Below, piece after piece: positions 25,706 through 38,215 of a DNA stretch of 64,000 bases. Each line of letters opens with the position of its first letter. Positions within the stretch are counted from its first letter, which is position 1. Under the pieces are notes generated by a model, which was given only the letters and a program-made list of their open reading frames with translations, made no database searches and had not been told where the DNA came from. A program made the translations under genes and the position numbers. The stretch lies in the NCBI GenBank assembly GCA_003956705.1, contig QZCP01000035.1, positions 1 through 64,000 of the forward strand. The letters run 5' to 3'. The DNA comes from Brevipalpus yothersi. Its lineage: Eukaryota; Arthropoda; Arachnida; Trombidiformes; Tenuipalpidae.

Positions 25706-26746
25706 TCACTGATGTCTTTAATTATAAAATGAACAAAGAACTTAATAATCTGTTAAAAACATCCATTGGTGGGAGTGATTGAATGATAAAATACTGCTAC
25801 TAGTCACTGGATTTTCGAAACTCAAGATGTCCAGAGTGATTTTAGTGAATTATCATGAAAGTGGAATGGCTCAAGACAAAAAACAAAACAATTATAGAAT
25901 AAATAATGGAATTATTGATTAGCTTCAAAATTTTTTTGGTGATACAAGATTTATTTGTGAATTGAGTTGAAAATTGGCGTGTACTTGGATAAGGATTCAT
26001 CCTTCGATTCTTCTCTTCATAAGTTTAAATTGGAAAAATCTGCACTAGAAAAACAAATGTCGACTAGGAAACAAAAGGGATGAATCATACAAGTTTCGGT
26101 CATGTTAATCATCTGTTCTGGATGAGAATACCTGTTAATATGTTTACCGCTGGAATGGTCAAAAAAATTGTGGAGTAAGGATAACTGGAAAGTTTAACAA
26201 TCAGAAATAAGTTGACGAGAGAAGGATTAAATAAATTGGAAATCATTTCACGAGATACTTGTAATAGGAGAAACGTACGAAAAAAGGGACAATGGCAAAT
26301 CTCGAGGTTGAATATGTATGAGAGATCAACACATAATAATAGTGATTAGATATAGGAGAAAAAAAAGGATGAAAAAGAACGAAATCATTTTCATAATCCA
26401 TCTCGTTTGCTCCTTCATGGGCAATGATTCGGATGTGTCCCGGGGTGATAAAATCAAGAGGATTCAGTGAATCGAGTAAAAAATAAAGATTGAAGGCAGG
26501 AAGAAATTTACTTAGAAAAGAAAAACTCTCGAAGCGAGCACAAAAACTCTAAACAGAAAAAAATGATGAAATCAACTCGGTCACAAGTAGCTCAAGTAGT
26601 GATGAGCATACGAGATACGGAGAATGAAAAAAAGTTTGAAATATTTCCATTTACATCGCGAATCATCACCCTGATCATATTTTGAATAATATGTGTTATG
26701 TGGTAAGAGTGAAATATATCACGATATAAAGGACCCATCTTTCTAC
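25706..26746. other. Intergenic region
   Basis: AT-rich sequence between the duplicated secreted gene promoter and the 3' end of Rab2. No open frame with features, no long repeat, and nothing further recognised. Confidence 0.5.
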
Positions 26747-28352
26747 TCAACAGCAAGTAGAAGCTGCACTAGAATCCTTCCCTCCTAAAGGTACGCTCGC
26801 ATTGGATGGAGAATGCTGAGGACCGACCTTTATACCATTGGCCTAGAAGAGAAGAGGAGAGAAGAGAAAGAAAATAAAAATAAATATAAAAATCAGCATC
26901 ACATGTTAACAACAAGTGAGATTAGAGTGGCAAGTTATTGAGAGGTTGTCTGATAATGTCAGAAAAAATAAGTACGCCGTACGCGTGTTGATTGCTGACT
27001 AACAAGTATCATCACAAAAATAACCTGAATGAAGTTTGAGTAAACAAATTGGCTGAAATTATGTTACACTGATCTTGAACTGGAGAAAATTGTGAGTACA
27101 TCCTAATTCACAGTAAGAGGAGTGAAGAGCAGTCATTGTCTTCTGTATGGGCAATAATTGATGGGTTACCTCATTGTTGATGTCAAATACACCCTCTTGG
27201 ATTTTTTCGTATATCTCTTTAGCTGTATTGATGAAAGCTTCCTCCACATTAGCAGCTGTTTTCGCTGATGTTTCCATGAATATCAAGCCGTGTTCTCTGG
27301 CAAATGCTTCTCCTTCTTCTTTTTTGATCTCTCGTCTCGATTCCAAATCACTTTTGTTACCAATCAGCATGATGACCATATTAGAATTAGAATGTTGTCG
27401 AGCATCTTCGAGCCATGAGGTTAGATGATTGAATGTGTCTCGTCGTGTTATATCATACACAAGAAGAGCACCGGCAGCTCCTCGATAATATGATCGAGTT
27501 ATTGATCGAAAAGCTTCCTGTCCAGCAGTGTCCCATATTTGAAGCTTTATTTGTTTGCCATCAATTGGAATCATACGAGCACCAAATTCGACACCTGAAA
27601 AGATTGCATAAAATTTGATGATTAGAAAACATTGTGAACAACACAGAATGATCAAAATCCAATCTCTCTGGTGTTTTCGACAAAAAAGATGAACAAGATA
27701 ACATCACCACTGCCACCTTCGCTATCATAATCATTCAATACTCTGCGAGTCCAACAGAGCAATCATCATCACCACCACCACCACAACCACCATCATCATC
27801 ATTTTAACCAGTTACGAAAATTTATGATGACTAATAGGCACGCTGTATACGCCTCGAGATAGTCAACACATGTACACACACACCTTAATATTGAGGATGT
27901 AAAGTGTAATATGTTGACGAAACTGAGTGGAGCAAAGCTTACCTATGGTCAAGTCATGAACAGGTTGAAAACGTTTATCCGTAAATTGAAGAAGTAGACA
28001 TGATTTGCCGACACCTGTAACAATAGGGGAAAAAAGTTATCAATTAATTACAGTTAAACCATGAACACTCGAAAAAAGGTGAACAAAGCAAAATCATTGA
28101 AACATGAAATTATTTTGAGCACAACATAAAGTGAAGGTAAAAGTAAGAAGGTAAACAAGACACAACAACAACATATTGTATGATCAAGATTTGCTCCAGC
28201 AAAAAAAGTGTTTATACAATCACAATCTGTCTAACCTTTCATCCATCTCTTCCTCTCTCTCTCTCTCTCTAACCCTCTCATCAATTCAATTGAACTTCCC
28301 ACTTACCAGTGTCCCCGATGATTATGTATTTGAATAAATAAGCATAAGACAT
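26747..28352 (-). CDS. Rab2: Rab2 small GTPase
   Basis: Four exons, 28352-28307, 28014-27943, 27594-27170 and 26842-26747, give 212 residues, the same length as human RAB2A. The start MSYAYLFKYIIIGDTGVGKS matches Rab2 almost residue for residue. P-loop GDTGVGKS, switch II WDTAGQEAF, NKSD and ETSAK are all present, and the C-terminus ends in a double-cysteine prenylation signal (STCC). Rab2 directs vesicle traffic between ER, Golgi and late endosomes/lysosomes. Exon 3 reads on into its intron for 37 codons after VFDINNE; the GAG|GTAACC donor plus the downstream exon starting ANGIKVGPQH gives the conserved tail, so that read-through is not the real end. Introns contain CA and CAT/CCA simple repeats. 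Confidence 0.97.
27762..27801. repeat. CAT/CAC trinucleotide-rich tract in Rab2 intron 2
   Basis: Interrupted ATC and ACC trinucleotides within the intron between Rab2 coding exons 2 and 3. Confidence 0.8.
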
Positions 28353-29650
28353 GATGATAAGACACACAATTAATTTAATTCAAATGATGATAAACAAAAA
28401 ATTATTTTGATGTTCTCTGTCAGCTTCAAAGCTTCAAAGGTTGAAAGTGAGCTCTTTCTCTTCTCTCTCTCTTTGCTCTCTTTGCTCTCTCTCTTCTCTC
28501 TCCTCTCTCTCGATTAAAGCTCCCTTCTCTTGCTGCTTGCGTGGGCCGAACTCTCCCTATTCACACAGATGATTAACGGGGATTATGGACTCAATCCATT
28601 GTGGATTTAATTATGAATTTAAATGATGGGTGAAATGGATCGTTTTGATCGATTTTCTTCGATCTTGCAATCGAGAGATGCTGATGAGTTTTTGGGCCTG
28701 GTGTTACACCTGTATGGGAAGAAAATATGTATGTCTATATTAGAGTTGATAAATTCATTCATTGCTTAATGCCTCATAGGGAATACAGTGTATAAACTTT
28801 GCTCAATCCTCTTTGAATCAGCTGACTGATCTTTTTTCCTCCGACTCAAACTTTATCAGCTATTCTTCCCTTTTTAGTGTGATATAAGAACGCATTTTAA
28901 TTCGTATTTCTTTTCGTCGATCAAACTAGCTTTGGTCTTCCAGATAGCAGCAAACAAGATCGATCGGTCTTGAGAGATGAGAATTTCAAAAAGGATAAGA
29001 AGTCAAAAAATATGCCTTGAAAATTTTGAATTAAATTCTCTCTTGCTCGATCTATGGAAAAATGATTCTCATGTCTTATTCGATTCAGCCAACAGTACAA
29101 TGTAAGAGTTTAGAATAATTTAAGAGACGGATAAGATTGGATGAGGACTGGAATGGAATGTAAGGCTATCGAATTTCAGCATTTTGCCACTTTTTGTTTT
29201 TCAGTATTAGGGCTCAAAGAAATGTCAACAGTTAGATCAAAAAGTACAGAATCATATCAATCATCTTTGAAATAATTTCAAATCATTTTCAAATCTGCAA
29301 TACAAAATCAAATCAAATCGATCCACGTTCTTGTGTGACTGTATGTTGCGAAACAGTGTCCTCAAGATGTGAGAGAGAAACTGAAGCTGTGCCCACCAGT
29401 CGAGATTGTAAACACACATAATTGAATGATGTGTCTGTGGTGGAGAAAGAGACATGATTTTTGGCAGATCTCATCTGTTTCGAGGATTTTATGTGCAATT
29501 AAATAATTTTTATCCTAAATGTTACAAACTTACTGAAGCCCGCTGTTGTCCTTTTTATCAGGATTACACTGTGTGTGGTTGTGAAACATCTTAAATTTTT
29601 CGTTGATTAATTGTCAAACCCAAAAGCCGCTGTTTGTGTGATCTGACTTG
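28353..29650. other. Divergent promoter region of Rab2 and TMEM87
   Basis: About 1.3 kb between the two start codons on opposite strands. CT-rich runs at 28.45-28.52 kb lie close to the Rab2 start, probably in its promoter or 5' UTR. No coding region is supported here. Confidence 0.55.
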
Positions 29651-32341
29651 ATGGGGACTTCATGTATACACCGGCTAATTCAAACATGCTGCCTCATTTT
29701 GATTCTTTTAATTAACTTTGGCCACACTTTTCCTGACCCAGGAAAATGGTCATTCACCACTCGGAATGTAAATATCATTGGTATCACTAGTTTACCATGA
29801 TTCACATCACTTTTCCATTATTTCTTTTGTTCCAGCAAACATGTCATTATTTTGAAACTCACAAAGCTCTCTATGAGAAATCTCTAGTGTCTGTCAAAGG
29901 TTTGTCTTACCATTATTTATCAATCTCATATGATCAATCTAACAGTATTCATTTGTTGTGGTGTATTTAGCGGTCTGTGATCCACTGGTCGATTCGAAAG
30001 ACATGAAGATCAAGATCGGATTCGTCGTCAGAGAGACTCCATGTTTTGAGGAGTATATTGGGCCTCAATTAATGGTAATAAAATGATCATATCAAAAATC
30101 TATTATTATTAATTCGCATCATTATGTTATCATGTTTTTAGGTTTCCCAATTTTTAGGCCAGTATTATCACTGTCCAGTCAGTCTTCTTGGAGATTTTGG
30201 ATACAACAAAATAAATTATTATAAATCTGAGGAAATTGAGGTCACATGTGATCATCTTATTGATCAAAAATTGAAGGTAAACCTCGAACAACTTTATCTC
30301 TACCCAGAATAACTCATTGTTTTGTTTTTCAGTACATAAAAGGGAGTTTCCAAAGTGGAATTATTGGGTCTTCGAATAGCAGCCATTGCAAGGCACAAAC
30401 GCCAATATGTGATACATCTCCATCCTCTTCGCTATTTCTCTCGGAACCGGGTTCTGTAGATCCTGACAATTTTGACTCAATAATTATGCGAAAAAAACGA
30501 GCTACAATTAAAAGATTGGACGAATCGTTTGTCAAGGTTAGCTCATCTGAATTATCTTTTCTAATCAAAACTTCAATTTGTCATACTTTATTCCTTCCAG
30601 TCCGACGATTCTCAAGTCACTATTCCCTCTGATGGAATATATCTCTTAGTGGTCTATATGTACACAGCTGATCCCAATACTCGTTTTAGTGCCACGGGTA
30701 TGAACTTATTGAATGTAAACTTCAATTATTCTACTTCAATTTACTCTAATTTTTACAGTTGACATCGAAATGAAAGGACAGCATGGTTATCTATCAGCTG
30801 ATGAAGAACCTTTATTACCTTTTTATGGCTTCATGTCCATGGTATATTTTCTTTATGCTGTCGGGTGGTTAGTAGCTTCAGCGATGCAATGGCGAGATTT
30901 ATTACGAATACAGTTCTGGATTGGTGGTGTCATTTTTCTTGGAATGCTCGAAAATGCAGTTTTCTATGCTGAATTTCAGTCCATCAACTCTTCCGGGGTA
31001 TCAGTTAAAGGTGCTTTGTTGGCTGCTGAATTGATCTCTTGTTTGAAAAGAACCTTAGCTCGAATGCTTGTAATCATCGTCAGTTTGGGTTTTGGAATTG
31101 TCAAGTGAGTGATTTAGATGCTTTGATCGATCTGTTCTCAATGTACTATTATTTTCAGACCTCGTTTGGGACCTATGTTGCACAGAGTAGTGTGTGTTGG
31201 AGGTCTTTTCTTTTCTCTAAGTGCTCTAGAAGCTGTGCTCAGAGTCTATAAGGTAATTTCAACAACCTTCCATGTATCTGAGCCCCTTACTTAATCAAAA
31301 ATCTTGTTCCAGTCTAAAATTGACCCGAACAATCAAACTTTGATGGCCGGAATTCCTTTAGCCGTAATGGACAGTGTAATTTGTTGGTGGATCTTCAGCA
31401 GTTTAGTCCAAACAATGCGAACCTTGAGGCTTCGTCGCAATCTAGTCAAACTTCACTCCTATCGGATGTTCACAAATACTTTGATCACAGCCGTCTTCGG
31501 TAATACACTTTGAGCACTACTCATTCAAAACTTGACTTTAATTCGATTCCTTCTTCTATCCTCTCTCAGTTTCGGTGATATTTATGATTTGGGTCATCCA
31601 TTACCACAAACTAACTAGATGTATCACTGATTGGCGACAAATCTGGCTAGATAACGCTTTCTGGGATGTACTTTTTTCTGCAGTATTGCTAGTCATCATG
31701 GTTCTTTGGAGGCCCACAAATAATAATCAGCGTTACGCTTTCACTCCTCTACTTGATGCGAGCGATGATGAAGACGATTTAAGCGATCACATATTTTCAG
31801 CCGATGCGTTTGGTAAGTATACTGAACTAAGACTAGCCTGATCATCATTGATCATCTTCCTTTTCCCCTTCCTCATTTTAGAAGGTGTTAGAGTGAGACA
31901 ACAATCGTCAATCAACTCAACCGCTAATAACTCTTCGAAAACCAAAGATACGGTTCTCAGTAAAGAGGCAGAAGAGGATCTCAGATGGATAGAGGAGAAT
32001 ATCCCATCATCTCTGGTTGATGCGTAAGTAGATCTTATAATACCTTGAAATCCTCAAACAATCGTCCTGTGAATCGAACATCCAGATAGATTCCTTCAAT
32101 TTTTTCCAACTTTTCACTGATGAGCAAATCTCAAGAAATGAGGAAAAAATTCTCTGCAGAATGAGATTTCATTCATTAATCATTCTTTATTTTCATTTTG
32201 TTCAGTGCTCTTCCGGCCTTGATTGATTCGGATGAGGTGAGTTTCTGAAATTCAATGACTGTTATGATTTAACTAAGTCTGGTTTTGAATTATTTTCAGG
32301 AAATTATGTCAACAAGGTTCGAGAGAAATAAAATGGAATGA
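29651..32341 (+). CDS. TMEM87: TMEM87 (seven-TM GOLD-domain Golgi protein)
   Basis: Thirteen exons: 29651-29767, 29836-29899, 29971-30074, 30142-30276, 30333-30536, 30601-30697, 30759-31104, 31159-31252, 31313-31499, 31570-31812, 31882-32023, 32206-32236, 32300-32341. All phases fit and the total is 601 residues. The ATG at 29651 opens a clear signal peptide (CCLILILLINFGHTFP). The N-terminal lumenal half has conserved-looking cysteines; the C-terminal half is a seven-pass domain with WRDLLRIQFWIGGVIFLGML, VKPRLGP, TMRTLRLRRNLVKL and LWRPTNNNQRYAFTPL, as in human TMEM87A/B. The end, ALPALIDSDEE...FERNKME, also matches the human tail. In vertebrates it is a Golgi protein implicated in endosome-to-Golgi retrieval. 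Introns are mostly 55-75 nt. Confidence 0.95.
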
Positions 32342-32514
32342 GAATAAAGTGACTATAACTTAAGTAATGACCAATATAAAAATTTGAAACTTATATTTGG
32401 TAAAAATTTTGTAAAATTATCATTTGGCCACCTGATCACTGGTCCAATCTTCATCAATAATTTTTTGATCAAAGCTCTGATCAATTAACTATCATGCAAC
32501 ACAGGATCATTATC

Positions 32515-32520
32515 AATAAA
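32515..32520 (+). other. Candidate TMEM87 polyadenylation signal
   Basis: AATAAA about 175 nt after the TMEM87 stop. Another AATAAA lies only 2 nt after the stop, which is too close to be the likely one. Confidence 0.4.
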
Positions 32521-32632
32521 AGCAGAAAAATACAAACTCATTGAAAAAAAACATGACCAGCTTCTGATTTTCACTCTGAGTTCATCAAGTTGAACAGCGT
32601 TTGGAACCGATCCCAGGTGATCTCACAATGGA

Positions 32633-33281
32633 TTAAGGCTTCTCGTCCAGTGTTTGAACGATAACCGTATTCGGAATACTGTTTTGGCTAGCCATTCGAA
32701 GTTTATATCCATCCATTCCATCGTATCCATAATAATTTTTATAATGATTGATAACTCCTTGTGTTCCCACTCCTAAAGCACCGAAGCTTCCATAAAGTCC
32801 ATATCCACCAGGATATCCTAATAAAAAAAGAAATATTTCGAGTATAATTAATCTCACCTTGCAAGAAATCTTGGACACGAACATCTTTCTCTCTCTCTTC
32901 CAACATCTTCTCTAACAAAAGTTGATGAAAGTTGATCACCGTGGAATGAGAATTAGCTCTACTCACCCACATATGCAGGAACACCATTAAATGGTCCAAC
33001 TCCTCCATAGAGGTAATTTGAAGCAAATTGACCGAACAAAGTTCCATATTGTGGACCCAGTCCATAGCCCCATAGAGCACTCGTTTGCGGATTAAATTGA
33101 AGTCCCAAGTAAGGATGAGTGAAGAGATTTTGAGCATTCACTGATACTGAACTGAATATCTTTGAGAAGCATTCAGTGTTAGATAAAATTCATCAATCTA
33201 ATCCATTTGATATAAACTTACGTGCTGTACAACGAATATTGAAAGAATTAAGATGATTGCTGCTCTACGGTTTGGTCCCAT
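32633..33281 (-). CDS. Small secreted Gly/Tyr-rich protein
   Basis: Three exons, 33281-33222, 33159-32967 and 32817-32633, give about 145 residues. The first exon and the start of the second form a signal peptide (AAIILILSIFVVQHIFSSVS), probably cut before QNLF. The mature part is rich in Gly, Tyr, Leu and Asn, with repeated YG/GY pairs (ALWGYGLGPQYGTLFG, GYPGGYGLYGSFGALG), then HYKNYYGYDGMDGYK. It has no Cys. Composition suggests a structural extracellular protein such as a cuticle or silk/glue component, but no chitin-binding Rebers-Riddiford consensus is visible. Exon 2 start is set by the only phase-0 AG (CTCAAAG). A 60-90 nt stretch in the second intron could be an alternative exon. The nearest gene, TMEM87, converges from the left. 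Confidence 0.7.
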
Positions 33282-33659
33282 GATTCTCCTGTTTGAGTAA
33301 AAGTTTTGCTTCTTCTTAACACTTCTTCACAAGTTTACTCACTGAGACTTGAATGAAAGTGAAAATATGGGCCAATACGGTTCCTACTGTGTGGTCAACT
33401 AATCGCAATATCATTCACAGAAGAAGCTGAGAGACGGCAGAAAAGGATCTGCTGATGAACACTATCAATTTCCTGTTCTGCTCGAGGTCTCGCGGAAAAG
33501 GAAGAGAGAGAGAGATTGCATAAATTTTTGCTGATCATGGAATGAAGAGCCTTTTTGGAACATGTACAAAAGAAAATTGATCAGTAACATCATGGGATAG
33601 ATAGGAAAAGAAAAGCTATGAGTATTCAAGTATAAAATATCAATCTATATAAGCCAGCT
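33282..33659. other. Intergenic region upstream of the Gly/Tyr-rich gene
   Basis: About 380 nt between this gene's start and the anillin stop. It should hold its promoter and the anillin 3' UTR. Only a short GA run at 33506-33516 stands out. Confidence 0.5.
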
Positions 33660-36600
33660 CTATTTCATCAGGCGTTCAATAGTTGCATCGTCATATGGAT
33701 GATGAGCATCAGCTTCCCAGTAGCGAGTCTGTGTGAGAGCACTGTTGAATTTCTCAAGCCACTCATCTCTCTCTTCTTTAAGATCTGCGGCCATTAAATG
33801 ACGAGTGTATACCACTTTACCATTTTTTGACTCGACTGTGAGGAAAACGAAAGAATGCGGACGCATACAAATATCAGTGGATGCTTTCTGGATACTTGAA
33901 TTGACACAATTTTTCAAATTTATCATCCCAAGAGGCTGTTTGCCTGATTCATCTTCCGAGTAGCGCCAATAATAGATGAGAAAACCATCCAAAAGACACC
34001 AACGTCGATTCCATACTGGAAAGTCACCTGACTGTTCCTGAAAGTTTAGATAACTTTTGTGGGTGATATCATATTTAGCTCCAATTGATGTCTTCATTAA
34101 TATTTCACCCTCAAGGGGAGATGAATACATAAAATTGATCAAATCAAATCGCGACTTTAAACAGTTCTCACGGTTAAGGACGATGTAGCCCAGAAGTTTG
34201 AAGCTAGATGAGACACCACTCTCTTTCTGCGATGAAGCGCTTAGAGCTGGAGAGTGAGTGTATTTTGATTTCGATTTGCTCTTAGGCGTCAGCCGAATAT
34301 TCACCATTCTCCTATCATGGTGACTGTGTTTGTGTTTGGGCAATGATAGGGCATATATTTCTAATTTGATCTCAAAATTTCGAGGGAGTTCTTCGAAGAG
34401 AATTTCTTTTGAAAATGCTAAAGCTGCCTCTTGAACAGCATGAGATGATGAGAGGGAGTCAGTTGAAATAACTTTGTTACCACAAATGAATAATGCGATG
34501 AAATGGTAATCGTAAAGGTCTGTAGGAGAAATGGATTTTGGAATTAGAGTTGGGAAGAGAGGAATGGTTTGAACTTGTAAAAAGTTCTACTCACCATTGC
34601 CATTGACTTGAGAGACGAAAAAGTCACCTTTTACAAGCAAAATGAGATCCCTAAAGCCTATCTTTCCCACAGGACCGTTTAAAATTTCGATTAAGTCAAT
34701 GTTTTTCAGGTGATGCTCATCTTTTTGGAGATTATAAATCTGATCGACACATGCCTTCTTTTTCTTGGCTGAAATGAATGAATTAAACATGAAATCAGCA
34801 AAATTGAGCTTGTAAAATTAAGTTCTCAAAAAAGAAGTATCAAAAAGAAAACTTACTGTTGATGAGAAGAATTTTTTCCGCCTCAACACGTTCAGAAAGA
34901 TTATTCGTTTGAACGCATAACTCGAGTGCTCTTAAACTCTGGAAAATCACATTGTTGTATTTTTCAGCCTCTTTCTGGAGCTCTTGAATTTTATTGGCAC
35001 GATATTGGAGATATTTCTCAAGCAGTTCACTCTTCTGAGCCTCCAGCCTTAGGGCTTGACCGAATTTGTTCTCCTCTTCTTTTTCCTTTGTATGTACTCT
35101 CATCTTCTGCTCTCGACGATACATGCTCAAAGTTCGAACAGGAGTTGAAGGACTTTGACAGGCCATAGTTGAGGGAGCAACATGGTCGGTTTTCTTCCGT
35201 GGAGTGACAGCTTTTGTTTTGTGAGAAACATCTTCATCAGAAACAGTTTGAATAGGAGAGAGTTGAGGGAATTCATTGCGCAATCCGGCTGTATTCTTCG
35301 GCAGATCGAAATGGAATTCTTCTTCAAGTGTCGGAAGCTCAGGATAAAGTTTGGTTGAGCTACCCATTGGACTTTCATTATTATTCATATGTTCAATAAG
35401 AGATGAAATGTCACTCAAGCTCGATGTTGACTCATTTTTACTGATAGGATTAGAGATTTTGTCTTCAGCATTCTTGGTCGTTTCACCACTAGTAACCGAA
35501 ATATCATCGATTTCTTTAAATGCAGCTAGTGCCTCTGCAACGTCATTTTCACTCGTAGATGGTAGATGATTAACACTTTCTGGGCTTATGGGATAGTCAC
35601 ATTTTGGAAGACAAACTTGAATGACCTCCTCTGCATGCTGGCTAGTATTTGGAGAGTCTGAGCTCTCTGAGAAGGAATTTCTCTCAGTGTTTGCTTTTTT
35701 ATCATCAAGATCTTCAACACTTTTGGTGCACTCAGCATTAACATGTGCTTCATATCTAGATTTTTTAGCCTCAGGCTCCGATGATTGATGGTTTGATACT
35801 GAATTCTTTTCGGGTACTTTAGTTTTCATGATTGCTTGTTGGGCAGCCAAAGATTCACCTCGCATCTTTGCTTCGAAAAGAGCCCTACGTACAGCGAGAG
35901 GCAAGATTGCAGGATCATCTTTATCCACCATGACATGAGCTCTAGAGATTGATTTCCTTGGAGCTGGTTTTGGATCGATTTTCATTGGACTGGCAGGCTC
36001 TTTCGGACACGAATCGGTGGTGCTAGATGGTGGTAAACTTGAGACGGGAATAGAACTTTCTACCTCCTCTTGTTTACTTCCACCACCCACTTCAGGAAAT
36101 TCATACACAATCCTGGATGGAGATGCTTTCTGGAATCCAGCCGCTTCCTGGGAAATGAAAAGGAAGAGAAAAAAGCATGGGTAAAAAATTTTTGTCAAAC
36201 AGCATGCACACTCACCAGTGATGAGAGAATGTTTTTGTTCAAGACTTTCTCATGAATCTTTTTGCATGGTGAAAATTGGAGGCTATCATTCAATGAGGTG
36301 AAACGAGGTGATTGAATGATTGGAGATGATGATGGTTTGGGTGAAGGTGAGTATTGGGTTATCCGAGGTGAATTATCAAAGGTTACTTTTTTAGGTGACT
36401 TAACAACACTCAACGTGGTCGAGGAGCGTTGCATTGTTGGAGAACATATTTTTGAATCGTCTTCCCACTCATTAAAGCTTTGGGCAAGCAAAGCAAGTCG
36501 AGACTGCATTCCCCTTTTGGGTTCGTCAGAGTTAATAGTGGAGGAGGAGGGAGATGAAAGGGGCTCATTCTTGAGCACAATGTTGCATACCTGAGGCTTG

Positions 36601-37200
36601 ATGGAGCGCTGTGTCAATCCATCTTCGCCAATGTTATCATTTGATGAGGGAGTCCTATTTGATTCGGAGCCTGTACGCTTTCGACGAAGAGCGGCCAAGC
36701 CACGAACACCAGAACTGGTCAACGGTACAGGAGGAGGCAGATCACTGTCCGTATCAAGATCATCATCATCATCGATATATTTGAATTTAGGTGTATTCTC
36801 TTTGTTGGCATCACTCATCTTGATGGTAACTGTGGCCACAGGAGTGGAAGCAGAAGTTGCCAAGATTCCATCGACTTTCACCTCAACCACTTTGATTGGC
36901 TCTGTATCCATTTTTTCACCGCCAAAATTATGGCCATCATCATCCACAGATTTACCACCACCACCACCACAACTACTAGCTTTCTTGAGAAATTCTTCCC
37001 TCTCCTTAGTTCTTTGCGCCAAATTCTATTTGAATAAAATAAAATACATTTACACACACAAATACACACTCAATAATAATATCATTCCTGATGAGATTGA
37101 TCGTGAGGATAAAAAATGGTCTCCAAAAAAACCGGTAAAAACCAACACAATCACTTACTTTTGAAAATGAATCCATTTCGGTAAAAGAATCCATGTCCAT
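33660..37200 (-). CDS. ANLN: Anillin (cytokinetic ring scaffold)
   Basis: Five exons, 37200-37159, 37025-36216, 36147-34857, 34768-34595 and 34519-33660, give 1058 residues, within the usual anillin range. The N-terminal half is disordered, with a poly-Gly run, acidic patches and many Ser/Pro segments. Near residues 660-700 is a helical, coiled-coil-prone stretch (EKYLQYRANKIQELQKEAEK). The C-terminal anillin homology region (KKKKACVDQIYNLQK..., NGPVGKIGFRDLILLVKGDF) follows, and a PH domain covers about residues 905-1050 (VWNRRWCLLDGFLIYYWRY). Anillin links RhoA, actin, myosin and septins at the contractile ring; the PH domain binds phosphoinositides. The first exon encodes only 14 residues beginning MDMDSFTEMD. 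The antisense frame at 36598-37164 is a shadow. Confidence 0.93.
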
Positions 37201-37716
37201 GAAATGATGATGATGCACAAAATGATGATGATGGGGATGACAATTTAAATATAATCAATTAAATCAGAGAGACAGAGAAAAAGTGATGATGTATATATGT
37301 ATGTATGCATGTATGATGAAATTAAAAAGGCGCGATCAAAAAGTGGAAGAAAAATAATGTTCACTTTTCCAACAGTTGAAACTTGAACACCAAACACAAA
37401 TACTGTTGCAGCTTTTCAAATCAACAAGCTCTTGTGATTGGCTCAACACATACACTTCCATGGCAACCACTTTACTTTACTTTCGCGCGCTTAGCTCTAA
37501 GAGTTAAGCAGACTAAACTTTAGCTCTCACTCTGTATACATACTCTGTGTACATAACATGTACACATGTATGAATGCTCCCACTTTGACCTCCACTCATT
37601 CAATCATAATTTTAACCTCTCACCTTTGGCCTTCGAATTATCTCCCCAAAACTTATATGGAACTTATATACTTGGAACTTTAGTAGTCGGAATTTTTGAG
37701 GTGCCTATTGTGCAGC
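37201..37716. other. Divergent promoter between anillin and a small secreted ORF
   Basis: About 515 nt separate opposite-strand starts. A TTATATA element at 37664-37670 lies about 50 nt before the plus-strand ATG and could be its TATA box. ATG/CATGTA-rich short repeats lie at 37.29-37.31 kb. Confidence 0.4.
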
Positions 37717-38079
37717 ATGTTTGGGGATACATTATTTGTTTTCATGCTTTTGGTGATTTTTTTACCCACAATGATAAGTGATGGAATGAAGGGTCGAATG
37801 AGTGACCGGTGGACAGTGAGGAGAATGATGAAGAAAGCCAATTACAAGGAAGTGTTTCGTTGTGGACATTATTCTGAGCTTGAAATTGTTGGACCTGTGA
37901 CACCGTTTTGTTTTCGTGAGAAGCCGGTGATCGTATATTATCAAAGTCGAAATAAGTATTATGGGAGTGTTTTTCGAAAAAATGCTTGTAAATATGATGT
38001 TTTCAAGTGTTTCGATGTGTACACAAAAAACGTGATACCTCCGGACAGTAAAGCCATGCAAAAACTTTCAACAAAATAA
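37717..38079 (+). CDS. Putative small secreted protein with four mature cysteines
   Basis: A single open frame of 120 residues from ATG 37717. Residues 5-22 (TLFVFMLLVIFLPTMI) form a signal peptide. The mature part is basic, with four cysteines in the blocks FRCGH, PFCFRE, NACKY and FKCFD, plus many Tyr. The AATAAA poly(A) hexamer at 38075-38080 overlaps the TAA stop, and a TATA-like element lies upstream; both fit a compact transcript. I do not recognise the family. An antisense frame over the same DNA (37762-38061) has no such features. An upstream exon joined at TTGTGCAG before the ATG is possible. A real gene is more likely than not, but unproven. Confidence 0.5.
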   Translation: MFGDTLFVFMLLVIFLPTMISDGMKGRMSDRWTVRRMMKKANYKEVFRCGHYSELEIVGPVTPFCFREKPVIVYYQSRNKYYGSVFRKNACKYDVFKCFDVYTKNVIPPDSKAMQKLSTK

Positions 38080-38215
38080 ATTTATCCTTTATCAAGAGCA
38101 TATATAGTCCATAGTCCGTAAGTGATCACAAAAAAACAACAATTGAACTGACGAAAAAACATGTGCTCAATGCCTATCCGAGCCTTTTTTCGATTCAAGA
38201 ATAGGAGGAATAATT

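Noticed and set aside
27059..27169. Read-through end of Rab2 after VFDINNE
   Set aside because: A good donor (GAG|GTAACC) and a downstream exon restoring the conserved tail and double-cysteine end show this is intron.
36598..37164. 188-codon plus-strand frame opposite anillin
   Set aside because: It is an antisense shadow of the anillin N-terminal exon, with low-complexity Ser and Pro runs.
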